A stretch of DNA of 18,505 nt from Bacteroidota bacterium (GCA_022571135.1 JACZYK010000018.1:1-18505), one strand, 5' to 3'. Shown: positions 1-7,709, counted from the first letter of the stretch. Made by a program: numbers and translations. The notes: generated from the sequence alone by a model not told the origin.

Positions 1-171
1 CTGCTCTGCATCTCGCCGATCCTCGCGGGAACGCATTTCATCGTCTCGCCGATCTTCCCGGTCGATCATCCATTGCCGATCTAGCATTTCTTGATGCTCT
101 TTCGGACTGGAGCCAAGTTTCCATACTGTAAAGTCAGAACAAGCGCGTTCCCGCTCGATAATTTCCAGCAT
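1..171 (-). CDS. Partial ORF of unknown function, charged helix with repeated REDRRD
   Basis: An open frame starts at ATG 171-169 and stays open for 57 codons to the window edge, so the protein is cut at its C-terminus. It begins MLEIIERERACSDFTVWKLG, followed by a stretch very rich in Arg, Asp and Glu. The block REDRRD occurs at residues 38-43 and 49-54, 11 residues apart. In the DNA the 11-base word tctcgccgatc recurs at 11-21 and 44-54. A long charged amphipathic helix or coiled coil is likely. I do not recognise the family. It overlaps the tail of the pyrG frame (81-176) in another frame. I judge this frame more protein-like than that tail, because the tail matches no amidotransferase C-terminus. 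There is no clear Shine-Dalgarno site before the ATG, so the true start may have been lost at the junction near 176. Confidence 0.4.
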   Translation of the reverse strand, partial: MLEIIERERACSDFTVWKLGSSPKEHQEMLDRQWMIDREDRRDDEMRSREDRRDAEQ

Positions 172-1664
172 TTGACCGGGTGAAACTGGACGCCGAGAAT
201 GTTGTCACGTCCAATGATCGCGGTAAGTGGGGAACCATGCTTCACTGTAGCTAGAACCACGTCCGTGTCTTGCGGCTTCATGTGGTAGCTGTGTACGAAG
301 TAATAGTTGAGCGGTTCTTTTTGAAGATTCTTGAGAGCGGCGTGATTTGCTATGGCCTCAACAGTGTTCCATCCCATGTGAGGGATTTTCAGGGCACTGG
401 ACCTGCGGACGATTCGCACGACCGATGCATCTACCCACCCCAATCCCACGTAGCCTCCGTGTTCCTCACTACTCGTCCCCATCAACTGCATTCCGAGGCA
501 GATACCAAAAAATGGCAGGTCATTCTCCCTCGCATAACGTACTGCTTCCAGCTTGCCGTCAATCCCTCTCTCACCGAACCCCGGGGCAACGAGCACCCCC
601 GAAATACCCTCCAGCTGCGCTGCGATGTTATCGGCCGTGATATGTTCCGACAGCGTGGCACGGAGGTCCACGCGGACGCCCTGGGCAGCACCGGCCATGA
701 TAAAGCTCTCGCAGATGGACTTGTAAGCATCCTGGTGCTCCACGTACTTGCCGACGAGTGCGATTTTTAAGGTCGCAGCGGGATCTTTTATCTGCTTCAG
801 AAAACGAATCCATCCGTCCAGGCTCTTGATGTTCTCGTCTCGAACCTGGAAATCTTCATTCATATGCATCCGTTCGACGACGATTTCATCGAGACCTTCC
901 TCCTTCATCAGAAGGGGAACCTCGTAAATCGATTCGGCGTCGCAAGAGGCGATGACCGCGCGTTGCTCGACATTGCAGAACAAGGCCAGCTTTCGACGGA
1001 CGTCATCGCTGATGGGACGATCGGCTCGGCAAACGAGGACGTCCGGCTGAAGCCCTAACGAAAGCAGCATTTTGACCGAGTGCTGTGTGGGTTTCGTCTT
1101 TACCTCTCCGGCTGCTTCCAGATACGGAACGAGCGTCAGATGTATGTTCAGGGTATTCCGCGCGCCGAGTTCGTAGCGGAGCTGACGCATCGCCTCGATG
1201 TAGGGCTGCCCCTCGATGTCACCAACGGTGCCACCGATCTCCGTAATCACCACATCGTAGTCACCCGTTTCTCCCAGCCTGAGCATCCACATCTTTATTT
1301 CGTCGATGATGTGGGGGACGACCTGTACGGTTTTTCCCAGATACGCCCCGGCCCGCTCTTTCGTGATGACCTCGAGATAGACGCGCCCCGTCGTTACGTT
1401 ATTCGCCTGACTCATAGGGACGCCCAGAAATCTCTCGTAATGACCGAGGTCCAGGTCGGTCTCCGCGCCGTCGTCCGTCACGTACACTTCTCCGTGTTCG
1501 TACGGATTCATCGTACCCGGATCGACGTTGATGTATGGATCGAACTTCTGAATCGTGACCCTGAAGCCACGCGCCTCCAGAAGTCTGCCCAGCGAGGCAC
1601 AAATTATCCCTTTACCGAGTGACGAAGTGACGCCGCCGGTTACAAACACATATTTCGTCTGCAC
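81..1664 (-). CDS. pyrG: CTP synthase (PyrG) N-terminal part joined in frame to a HisH C-terminal half; broken 3' end
   Basis: CTP synthase makes CTP from UTP, ATP and glutamine. The start is GTG at 1664-1662 (QTKYVFVTGG follows, the normal N-terminus). Residues 1-290 are the synthase domain: P-loop region SSLGKG, FDPYINVDPGTM, HGEVYVTDDGAETDLDLGHYE, EIGGTVGDIE and GEVKTKPTQHSV. Residues 299-392 begin the class I glutaminase domain: LVGKYVEHQDAY, APGFGERGIDGK and GICLGMQ with nucleophile Cys389. After GICLGMQ the sequence stops resembling CTP synthase and becomes HisH-like (SSEEHGG, GLGW, KIPHMGWN, YYFVHSYH, NILGVQFHP). The Cys389-to-His495 spacing of 106 residues fits HisH (about 100) better than PyrG (about 136 in E. 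coli). The expected catalytic Glu two residues after His495 is Val497, and the last 31 residues match neither family. As written, glutamine-dependent activity would be lost. The gene lies 160 bases downstream of the methyltransferase. Either a real recombinant or an assembly chimera. Confidence 0.85.
   Translation of the reverse strand: MQTKYVFVTGGVTSSLGKGIICASLGRLLEARGFRVTIQKFDPYINVDPGTMNPYEHGEVYVTDDGAETDLDLGHYERFLGVPMSQANNVTTGRVYLEVITKERAGAYLGKTVQVVPHIIDEIKMWMLRLGETGDYDVVITEIGGTVGDIEGQPYIEAMRQLRYELGARNTLNIHLTLVPYLEAAGEVKTKPTQHSVKMLLSLGLQPDVLVCRADRPISDDVRRKLALFCNVEQRAVIASCDAESIYEVPLLMKEEGLDEIVVERMHMNEDFQVRDENIKSLDGWIRFLKQIKDPAATLKIALVGKYVEHQDAYKSICESFIMAGAAQGVRVDLRATLSEHITADNIAAQLEGISGVLVAPGFGERGIDGKLEAVRYARENDLPFFGICLGMQLMGTSSEEHGGYVGLGWVDASVVRIVRRSSALKIPHMGWNTVEAIANHAALKNLQKEPLNYYFVHSYHMKPQDTDVVLATVKHGSPLTAIIGRDNILGVQFHPVKCWKLSSGNALVLTLQYGNLAPVRKSIKKC
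177..506 (-). other. hisH: HisH-like C-terminal segment inside the pyrG frame
   Basis: This stretch codes for residues about 387-496 of the mosaic frame. From GICLGMQ onward it follows the order of motifs in HisH, the glutaminase subunit of imidazole-glycerol-phosphate synthase, or its paralogues in surface-sugar pathways. The order is SSEEHGG, GLGWVDASVVRI, KIPHMGWN, YYFVHSYH, then a small block ending NILGVQFHP. In HisH the next residues should be Glu-Lys-Ser; here the match ends exactly at FHP. The upstream boundary falls inside the GICLGMQ codons (about 487-506), a motif that PyrG and HisH share. The N-terminal half of HisH is absent, as is any HisF or other histidine gene in the window. 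The HisH identity rests on recalled family motifs. Confidence 0.75.
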
Positions 1665-1757
1665 GACTGCCTGCAGTTAAATGGCGTTGGCTAAAATCAG
1701 CACGTTTCGTCGGCACTATTCTCCCTGGAGTACCTGAAAGAGGCCGACAACGCGGGT

Positions 1758-1786
1758 GGGCACTAAAACAAAAGAGGTGCCCTTTT
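1758..1786 (+). other. Small hairpin with short T run between methyltransferase and pyrG
   Basis: GGGCAC (1758-1763) and GTGCCC (1777-1782) form a perfect 6-base stem with a 13-base loop, followed on the plus strand by TTTT. Both flanking genes read on the minus strand, where the stem is preceded rather than followed by the T/A-rich run. It is therefore not a good intrinsic terminator for the methyltransferase transcript. The rest of the 160-base gap shows no promoter I can support. Confidence 0.25.
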
Positions 1787-1824
1787 AAAATACGGCGTTT
1801 CGACGCGAACCGGAAGAGCCGGGA

Positions 1825-2649
1825 TCAGAAATCCTCCTTCTCCGCAACGACCAACAGCCCTGTTCCGCTCTCGTTGGGGCGTCTCATGTCCAGCCAGTTG
1901 AGCAGCAGCCCAAGCGGCAGGACAGGCACGTAGTAGAAGGGCAGAATCGCCACGAATGCCCAACTCAGGCTCAGCATTCTCATCGGCACCTGGATGAGTA
2001 CGCGCCAGGCTAACGAACCGGAGCGGCCGTAGGTGTAGAACGCATGGGAGGTTTTGAGTCCGGCACTGCGGAGTTTCTCGACGAGCTCGACCCGGTTGTA
2101 CCCGTGTCGGACATGTTCGCCGATAAAACTCTCTTCGTCTGATCCGTGCACATCCGAGCCTCCAAGATCCGAGGGCGTGTTGATGATCACCACCCCTCCG
2201 GGAGCCAGGACCCTTGCGAAATGACGGAACACAGCCTCATCCTCTTCGATGTGTTCCATCACATCCACCGACAGAATGAGATCAAAAGGTCCCCGGGCGG
2301 CGAGCGCCGTCAGGTCGTCTATCGCAAATTCCACCCTTTCCGAGAGCCCCATCTCTTCGAAAAGGTCGGATGCCCTGTCCAGATAATCCTGCTTGATGTC
2401 GACGGCCCGGATTCGGACAAACGGAAACTTTCTTGCGATCCAGTACGAGAACTGTCCGAAGCCGGTCCCGGCATCGAGCACACGGATGACACCCTTTCCT
2501 GCGCGGGCCCGTAGTTGTCTTTTCAATTCCCGGCGCACGTACCAGGCCCTCAGAAAGAAAAGCTGCAGCACGCTGAAAAACAGTCTGGTCAACAACGAGT
2601 GGCCGGCTACCAGGTCACCAAATCGATCTTTTATCGGATCATAATGCAT
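1825..2649 (-). CDS. Class I SAM-dependent methyltransferase (UbiG/methyltransf_11-like)
   Basis: This 274-residue protein has the Rossmann-fold signature of class I methyltransferases. Motif I is VLDAGTGFGQ at 57-66 and the acidic residue that binds the SAM ribose is in AVDIK (Asp84). Asp111-Asp112 lie near the adenine, LSVDVMEH is at 127-133, and the post-motif APGGVVIINTPS is at 149-160. A hydrophobic stretch at about 228-250 suggests membrane contact. The ATG (2649-2647) follows the stop of the glycosyltransferase gene with no gap (TGAATG), so the two are probably translationally coupled. The neighbours suggest modification of a lipid-linked sugar, a polyprenyl carrier or a surface polysaccharide. 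The acceptor cannot be read from the sequence, and a quinone or other small-molecule methyltransferase remains possible. Confidence 0.8.
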   Translation of the reverse strand: MHYDPIKDRFGDLVAGHSLLTRLFFSVLQLFFLRAWYVRRELKRQLRARAGKGVIRVLDAGTGFGQFSYWIARKFPFVRIRAVDIKQDYLDRASDLFEEMGLSERVEFAIDDLTALAARGPFDLILSVDVMEHIEEDEAVFRHFARVLAPGGVVIINTPSDLGGSDVHGSDEESFIGEHVRHGYNRVELVEKLRSAGLKTSHAFYTYGRSGSLAWRVLIQVPMRMLSLSWAFVAILPFYYVPVLPLGLLLNWLDMRRPNESGTGLLVVAEKEDF

Positions 2650-3798
2650 TCAGTCTCTTTTCAATTCACCCCGGATGATGTCGACGTACTTCGTCCATGT
2701 CGACAAAGAGCGAGCCCGCCGCACGCCTTCTTCGAGCGTCGGTCTCATGTCTTCGGAGAAGAACTGCAAGATGGCCGCGGTCAGGGCTTCGTCATCGCCG
2801 GGGGGGACCACGATTCCGGCTGACGTGTCTCCGACGATTTCTGCCAGACCACCCACATCCGTGACAATCACGGGCTTCTCAAAATTGAAAGCCGCTTGAA
2901 CGACGCCGCTCTGCGTCGCTCTTAAATACGGCTGAACAACGACGTCGGCGGCCGAAAAATAGACGGCCACCCGATCAGACGGCACGTACTCTTCGGTCAG
3001 GATTACATAGTCCGATATTGAGAGACTTTCGATCTGCGCGCGGTAAGATTCCACATCGTCATAAAACTCTCCAGCGACCACAAGTCTGGCCTCCGGAAAG
3101 AGGTTCACAACGGACGGAAAAGCATCAATCAGGACGTGAAGCCCCTTGTAACGCCGGATCATCCCAAAAAACAGCAGAACCTTGTGGTCCTCCCGTAGAC
3201 CGATCATCCGCCTGGCCGTCGCGCCGTCTATTCGAGCGCCGAACTGGTCGTAGACGGGATGTGGTGCGAAGCAAATCCGAGCCTCAGGTACCAGTTCTTT
3301 TACGTCGTTTCCCACATTTTTCGAAAGCACGATCGCAACATCACATTTTCTCAGAAAGGCTCGCGATAACTTTTTATCACCCGGGTGCCGCTCATGCGGT
3401 ACGGCATTATGGACGACGGCGATCGTCCCGACACCCTTCGCGCGAAGATACCCTGCAATCGAACGCATCGCCGGAGCGAAGAACGGCATCCAGTACATGA
3501 ATATTGCCGCGTCTGCCCCGTCACTGACTATCGTCCTGGCGGTCTTTCTCCATGAAAAGGGATTGACCGAATCGATCAGGCATTCGGGCCCCTCCCTCGC
3601 CACGGAGCTCTCCTCATACTGGCTCTGACCCGGAAACAGCAGATCCGGATACAGACGTGAAAACGACACCGGAAATACCGACAGTCCGGCCTCTGTGAGG
3701 TGCGCCCCGAGGCGCTCGGTAAAGTGAGCGATTCCTCCCCTGTACGGTGGATGTGGCCCGATCAGGGCCACCCGCTCTCTGCGCTCGTCCGCGGACAT
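2650..3798 (-). CDS. GT4-family glycosyltransferase (GT-B fold)
   Basis: The 382-residue protein has the two Rossmann domains of GT-B enzymes. The N-terminal acceptor domain opens with ALIGPHPPYRGGIAHF (11-26), the glycine-rich loop typical of GT4 enzymes. IAVVHNAVPHERH lies at 126-138. The C-terminal donor domain has LLFFGMIRRYKGLHVLI (208-224), RLVVAGEFYDD (238-248) and QPYLRATQSGVVQAAF (289-304), then KPVIVTDVGGLAEIV (308-322), the usual nucleotide-sugar site. It has no signal peptide, so it probably acts at the cytoplasmic face of the membrane. It starts 3 bases after the GT2 gene and its TGA abuts the methyltransferase ATG. It probably adds a sugar to a lipid-linked or cell-surface glycan; donor and acceptor are unknown. 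Confidence 0.88.
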   Translation of the reverse strand: MSADERRERVALIGPHPPYRGGIAHFTERLGAHLTEAGLSVFPVSFSRLYPDLLFPGQSQYEESSVAREGPECLIDSVNPFSWRKTARTIVSDGADAAIFMYWMPFFAPAMRSIAGYLRAKGVGTIAVVHNAVPHERHPGDKKLSRAFLRKCDVAIVLSKNVGNDVKELVPEARICFAPHPVYDQFGARIDGATARRMIGLREDHKVLLFFGMIRRYKGLHVLIDAFPSVVNLFPEARLVVAGEFYDDVESYRAQIESLSISDYVILTEEYVPSDRVAVYFSAADVVVQPYLRATQSGVVQAAFNFEKPVIVTDVGGLAEIVGDTSAGIVVPPGDDEALTAAILQFFSEDMRPTLEEGVRRARSLSTWTKYVDIIRGELKRD

Positions 3799-3801
3799 GG
3801 A

Positions 3802-4776
3802 TCAGAGATTCGAAAACGTTTGGGGGATGTGCTCGTCCGCGACGTCATAGGCGTCGGGGCGCTTCATGCGCGGAACAACGATCATCTCCCCTATCAGGCC
3901 GATGGAAAACATCTGAATACCGACGAGAATCATCATCACGCCGAAAAGAAGCAGTGGCCTGTCGCCAATCGGATGGCCAAAGAAAAGCTTGTCGATGGAT
4001 ATCCAGAGGCTGACGATAAATCCGCCGATAAAGGCCAGCGTCCCGAAAAATCCAAAAAAGTGCATGGGACGCACGGCAAAACGGGTCATAAAAAAGACGC
4101 TCAGCAGATCCAGAAATCCCCTGAGATATCGTTCCAGACCGAATTTGGTTCGACTGAATTTTCGGGCATGGTGCTGGACTTCCTTTTCGGCGATGCGGTC
4201 GTATCCCTCCCACTTGGCCAGAGCCGGTACGTACCGGTGCAGCTCACCGTAGACATGGACATGCTTCACGACATCCCTACGATAGACCTTCAGACCACAG
4301 TTGAAATCGTGCAATGGAATCCGCGTAATAATCCGCGTCACAAAGTTGAATAAGCGGCTGGCAATTTTCTTGAAAAGTGGATCGTGCCTTTTCTTTTTCC
4401 ACCCGCTGACCAGATCGTATCCCGTTTCAAGGAGCGCAATCAGGCCCGGTATTTCTGACGGATCGTCCTGCAGATCGGCGTCCATCGTTATCACGTATCG
4501 CCCACGGGCTTTCCGGAAGCCGACCGCGAGGGCGGCTGATTTTCCGTAATTGCGACGAAAACGGACTCCCGCGAATCGGGAATCCCTCTCATTCATCGTC
4601 TCGATCACTTCCCAGGAGTCGTCCGTCGAGCCGTCATCGATCAGGAATGCCTCAAAAGTGAAACCGGCGCCGTCGCAGACCGACCGGATACGGTCCACTA
4701 GTTCTGGAATAGAATCCTCTTCGTCGAAGACGGGAACGATAATGGATAAGTCCGGTCCGGCCATGGGAAGACCCAT
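3802..4776 (-). CDS. GT2-family glycosyltransferase with C-terminal membrane segments (ArnC/dolichol-phosphate-mannose-synthase type)
   Basis: The GT-A domain carries LSIIVPVFDEEDSIPELV, LIDDGSTDDS and TMDADLQDDP, whose DAD is the metal-binding DxD-type motif. It also has FNCGLKVYRRDV, typical of polyprenyl-phosphate glycosyltransferases such as ArnC, GtrB and DPM1. Two hydrophobic segments follow near residues 240-262 and 275-300, so it is an inner-membrane protein that probably transfers a sugar from a nucleotide donor to undecaprenyl phosphate. Three starts are possible: GTG 4779, ATG 4776 (used here) and ATG 4764, just before the conserved core. ATG 4776 shares one base with the gyrB stop (TGATG), so translation is probably coupled to gyrB. 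With the GT4 enzyme and methyltransferase it forms a small glycan cassette. Confidence 0.88.
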   Translation of the reverse strand: MGLPMAGPDLSIIVPVFDEEDSIPELVDRIRSVCDGAGFTFEAFLIDDGSTDDSWEVIETMNERDSRFAGVRFRRNYGKSAALAVGFRKARGRYVITMDADLQDDPSEIPGLIALLETGYDLVSGWKKKRHDPLFKKIASRLFNFVTRIITRIPLHDFNCGLKVYRRDVVKHVHVYGELHRYVPALAKWEGYDRIAEKEVQHHARKFSRTKFGLERYLRGFLDLLSVFFMTRFAVRPMHFFGFFGTLAFIGGFIVSLWISIDKLFFGHPIGDRPLLLFGVMMILVGIQMFSIGLIGEMIVVPRMKRPDAYDVADEHIPQTFSNL

Positions 4777-6722
4777 CACGCGTCTATCGTGGCATACTTG
4801 GCGTTTCGCTCGATGAACTTGCGCCGCGGTTCTACGGAATCACCCATCAGTGTGCTGAAGATCCTGTCCGCGGCCGCTGCATCCTCGATCGTCACCAGCT
4901 GCAACATACGCCTCTCGGGATCCATGGTCGTTTCCCAGAGCTGCTCGGGATTCATTTCACCGAGGCCTTTATAGCGCTGCACGTGAAGCTTCCCTCGACC
5001 GTCTTCAGAAAAACTCTCCGTGATATTCGTGAGTTCCTCCTCGGACCAGGCGTAAGCCTCCTGCTTGCCTTTCTTGGCCTTGAACAGAGGGGGCTGAGCT
5101 ACGAAGATGTGACCGTTCTCGACGAGCGGCCTCATCTGGCGATAGAGAAACGTCAGGAGCAGCGTCCGAATGTGCGCGCCATCCACGTCTGCGTCCGTCA
5201 TCACGATCACTTTGTGATACCTCAGTTTGCCGAGATCGAAATCCTCCGACGAGCCTCCGATCCCCGTTCCGAGAGCGGTGACGATGTTTTTGATCTCCTC
5301 GTTCGCCAGGACCTTGTCAAGACGGGCTTTCTCCACATTGAGGATCTTACCTCTGAGAGGGAGAATCGCCTGAAAATGGCGATCCCGGGCCTGTTTGGCT
5401 GATCCGCCGGCCGAATCGCCCTCCACCAGATAGATTTCGCACTCCTCGGCGTTCCTCGAAGCGCAGTCTGCCAGTTTACCGGGAAGACCTCCGCTTCCAA
5501 ACACGCTTTTGCGCTGAACGAGCTCCCTTGCCTTGCGAGCCGCGGCCCTGGCCTGGGCCGCCAGGACAACCTTATCGACGATCCGCCTGGCGCTCTTCGG
5601 ATTGTCGTCGAGCCAATCCTTCAATTTCTGACCGACCAGTGATTCAACGGCTCCCTGGACCTCGGAATTGCCGAGTTTCGTCTTGGTCTGCCCCTCGAAC
5701 TGGGGCTCGGCAACCTTGATCGACAGGATCGCCGTGATTCCTTCCCGGAAATCGTCCCCGGACAGATCGACCTTGACGTTTCTAAGGAGATTGTTGGCCT
5801 CCGCGTAGTGCTTGAGCGTTCTCGTCAGGGCGCGCCGAAATCCGGAAACGTGCGTTCCCCCTTCGTGCGTGTTAATGTTGTTGACGAACGAGAGAACGTT
5901 CTCCGTATAGCCGGTGTTGTAGCGCATTGCGAGTTCGACCGGCACGTCCGATCTGGAATCAGCGAGGTAGATCGTATCCTCGTGAATCGGAGTGCGGGTC
6001 TCGTCCAGGTAGTCGACGAATTCGACGATTCCCCCCTCAAAATGATATTCCTCCCGGATCAGATCGTCTGGATCGCGGCGGTCTTCGATGGAGATATACA
6101 CCTCCCGATTCAGATACGCGAGCTCCCTCAACCGCTCCGAAAGCGTGTCGAGGCGATATTCGGTCGTCAGGAATATGCTCTCGTCCGGCCAGAACTGGAT
6201 GACCGTACCCGTGTCTTCTCCCTCTTCGAGTTTTCTTCCCTTCTCGACACCGGTATCCGGCTTACCTTTCTTATAGACCTGCTTCCAGACGTAGCCGTCG
6301 CGCGAAACGGTCGCTTCCAGTCTTGACGAGAGTCCGTTCACGCAGGAAACGCCGACACCGTGCAATCCCCCGGATACCTTGTACGTGTCCTTGTCGAATT
6401 TTCCGCCGGCATGAAGGGTCGTCATGACAACCTCGAGCGCCGAGCGTTTCTCTATCGGATGCTCGAGAACGGGTATGCCGCGACCGTTATCCAGAACCGT
6501 GATCGAACCGTCCTTGTTGATTGTTACGTCGATCCGTGTACAATATCCGGCCAGCGCCTCGTCGATGGAATTGTCAACCACCTCGTATACCAGGTGGTGT
6601 AGACCGCGCATTCCAACATCCCCGATGAACATCGCCGGACGTTTTCTGACGGCTTCTAGACCCTCCAGCACCTGGATATTACTGGCTTCGTACTGCCCTG
6701 AGGACTTGTCTTTTTCTTTCAT
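4776..6722 (-). CDS. gyrB: DNA gyrase subunit B
   Basis: GyrB supplies the ATPase and TOPRIM domains of the A2B2 enzyme that supercoils DNA. The 648-residue length is normal for Gram-negative lineages without the E. coli-type insertion. The GHKL ATPase shows EGLEAVRKRPAMFIG (20-34), YEVVDNSIDEAL (46-57), LDNGRGIPV (77-85), GGLHGVGVSCVN (118-129) and the transducer loop QTKTKL (345-350). The TOPRIM domain has YLVEGDSAGGSA with Glu434 and VMTDADVDGAHI with Asp510 and Asp512. The C-terminus has QRYKGLGEMNPEQLW and ends FIERNAKYATIDA, favouring GyrB over ParE. The start is ATG 6722-6720. It overlaps the downstream glycosyltransferase by one base and is preceded by a 186-base leader with a short upstream ORF. 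gyrA and recF are not in the window. Confidence 0.97.
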   Translation of the reverse strand: MKEKDKSSGQYEASNIQVLEGLEAVRKRPAMFIGDVGMRGLHHLVYEVVDNSIDEALAGYCTRIDVTINKDGSITVLDNGRGIPVLEHPIEKRSALEVVMTTLHAGGKFDKDTYKVSGGLHGVGVSCVNGLSSRLEATVSRDGYVWKQVYKKGKPDTGVEKGRKLEEGEDTGTVIQFWPDESIFLTTEYRLDTLSERLRELAYLNREVYISIEDRRDPDDLIREEYHFEGGIVEFVDYLDETRTPIHEDTIYLADSRSDVPVELAMRYNTGYTENVLSFVNNINTHEGGTHVSGFRRALTRTLKHYAEANNLLRNVKVDLSGDDFREGITAILSIKVAEPQFEGQTKTKLGNSEVQGAVESLVGQKLKDWLDDNPKSARRIVDKVVLAAQARAAARKARELVQRKSVFGSGGLPGKLADCASRNAEECEIYLVEGDSAGGSAKQARDRHFQAILPLRGKILNVEKARLDKVLANEEIKNIVTALGTGIGGSSEDFDLGKLRYHKVIVMTDADVDGAHIRTLLLTFLYRQMRPLVENGHIFVAQPPLFKAKKGKQEAYAWSEEELTNITESFSEDGRGKLHVQRYKGLGEMNPEQLWETTMDPERRMLQLVTIEDAAAADRIFSTLMGDSVEPRRKFIERNAKYATIDA

Positions 6723-6792
6723 TTACGGCGTCTATCTGAACCTGGTGTCGGAATTGAAATTTCTACAGTTCGACCTAGGGCCTGTTGACACG

Positions 6793-6825
6793 TTAATACG
6801 CCAAGTAGAAGCTCTCTGTTCTCAT
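6793..6825 (-). CDS. Candidate 10-codon upstream ORF in the gyrB leader
   Basis: On the minus strand ATG at 6825-6823 opens a ten-codon frame, MRTESFYLAY, ending in TAA at 6795-6793, about 70 bases before the gyrB ATG. It is preceded by GCAGGAG, a strong Shine-Dalgarno match at good spacing, which is striking because gyrB itself and most genes here have none. It could be a regulatory leader peptide for gyrB or a remnant. I see no attenuator-like terminator hairpin after it, so function is only inferred. Confidence 0.3.
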   Translation of the reverse strand: MRTESFYLAY

Positions 6826-6908
6826 GGAAGATCTCCTGCTTATAGGAGCGTGAAACGGAATGATCGTAACGGCGACATACCCGGGTGTCCACCGGATGCT
6901 ATCGAGAT

Positions 6909-7574
6909 TCAGAATTCCAGATAGCGCATGAATTCCTGGACACGATCGGCGAGATCCTGCTCGTCCTCGTCTTCTCCGAATGCCGCGACCACCCGATAGC
7001 CGTGATGCTCGAGGAGATGGCGGACCCGTGAGGCATCTTTCGTGTTCAGCTTGAGCGTGACACATATCCTGTCAGGGTGAAGCTCCGAAGGCTCTGAGGT
7101 CAGCGACAGAACGCGGACGTCGTTCTGTTCGATGGCATAAATGAGTTGTGATAGGGCGTAGTCCCTTTCCTCAACTTCTATGGACAGAATGGCACCGGGC
7201 TCGTGCGTGGCGAGCATCCGGGCGAACCACTCGAACAGATCATTTCTCCGTACGAGCCCGATGTAATTGCCTTTCTCGTCGGCTACCGGAACGGTCGTAA
7301 GGTTGTGCTCCAACATGACGCTCGTAACCTCGAACACGTGCGCATTCGGGCTCACCGTAATCGGTTCGGGTCCCAGAAGCGATTCCATCAGAGCCGCCGG
7401 GCCGGAGGCATCGAGCATCTGCTCTTCAGAGAAAAGGCCGATCACGTGTCGGTCATCGTCGATTACGGGGAGATGACGTACATGCAATTCCATCATCAGA
7501 CCGAGAGCATACTCGGCCGTATCGACTCGCTTGAGAGGCGGCGTTGTGGTGCTTATGAGCGCTTCAACAGTCAT
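6909..7574 (-). CDS. CBS-domain pair protein with C-terminal ACT-like domain
   Basis: The protein (221 residues from ATG 7574-7572) begins MTVEALISTTTPPLKRVDTA, the usual start of the Bacteroidota CBS-only family. An in-frame 54-codon extension back to a TTG at 7736 has no family-like sequence, so I reject it. CBS domain 1 spans about 1-55 (HVRHLPVIDDDRHVIGLFSEEQML) and CBS domain 2 about 66-125 (NLTTVPVADEKGNYIGLVRRNDLFEWF). Residues about 126-200 (GAILSIEVEERDYALSQLIYAIEQ) look like an ACT-type ligand fold. Such proteins sense adenylates or amino acids, but no effector domain is attached, so the partner is unknown. It lies 186 bases upstream of gyrB in the same direction; the gap argues against tight coupling. 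Confidence 0.78.
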   Translation of the reverse strand: MTVEALISTTTPPLKRVDTAEYALGLMMELHVRHLPVIDDDRHVIGLFSEEQMLDASGPAALMESLLGPEPITVSPNAHVFEVTSVMLEHNLTTVPVADEKGNYIGLVRRNDLFEWFARMLATHEPGAILSIEVEERDYALSQLIYAIEQNDVRVLSLTSEPSELHPDRICVTLKLNTKDASRVRHLLEHHGYRVVAAFGEDEDEQDLADRVQEFMRYLEF

Positions 7575-7709
7575 TCTTTTCAGGAAACCATTGACATTTT
7601 GTCTCTTACTCTTGCCTTGAGTTATACGCGCAATCCGTGTGCCGTTTCGCCATTCAGGCGACAATTCTTTCTGTTGCGTCCTTTTAACCGTCCGCTGACC
7701 CAAATTCTC

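Noticed and set aside
1758..1786. Intrinsic terminator after the methyltransferase gene
   Set aside because: The T run lies on the plus-strand side, whereas the genes read on the minus strand.
6785..6814. TTGACA on the plus strand as a -35 box
   Set aside because: No acceptable -10 about 17 bases downstream, and no plus-strand gene follows; gyrB reads the other way.
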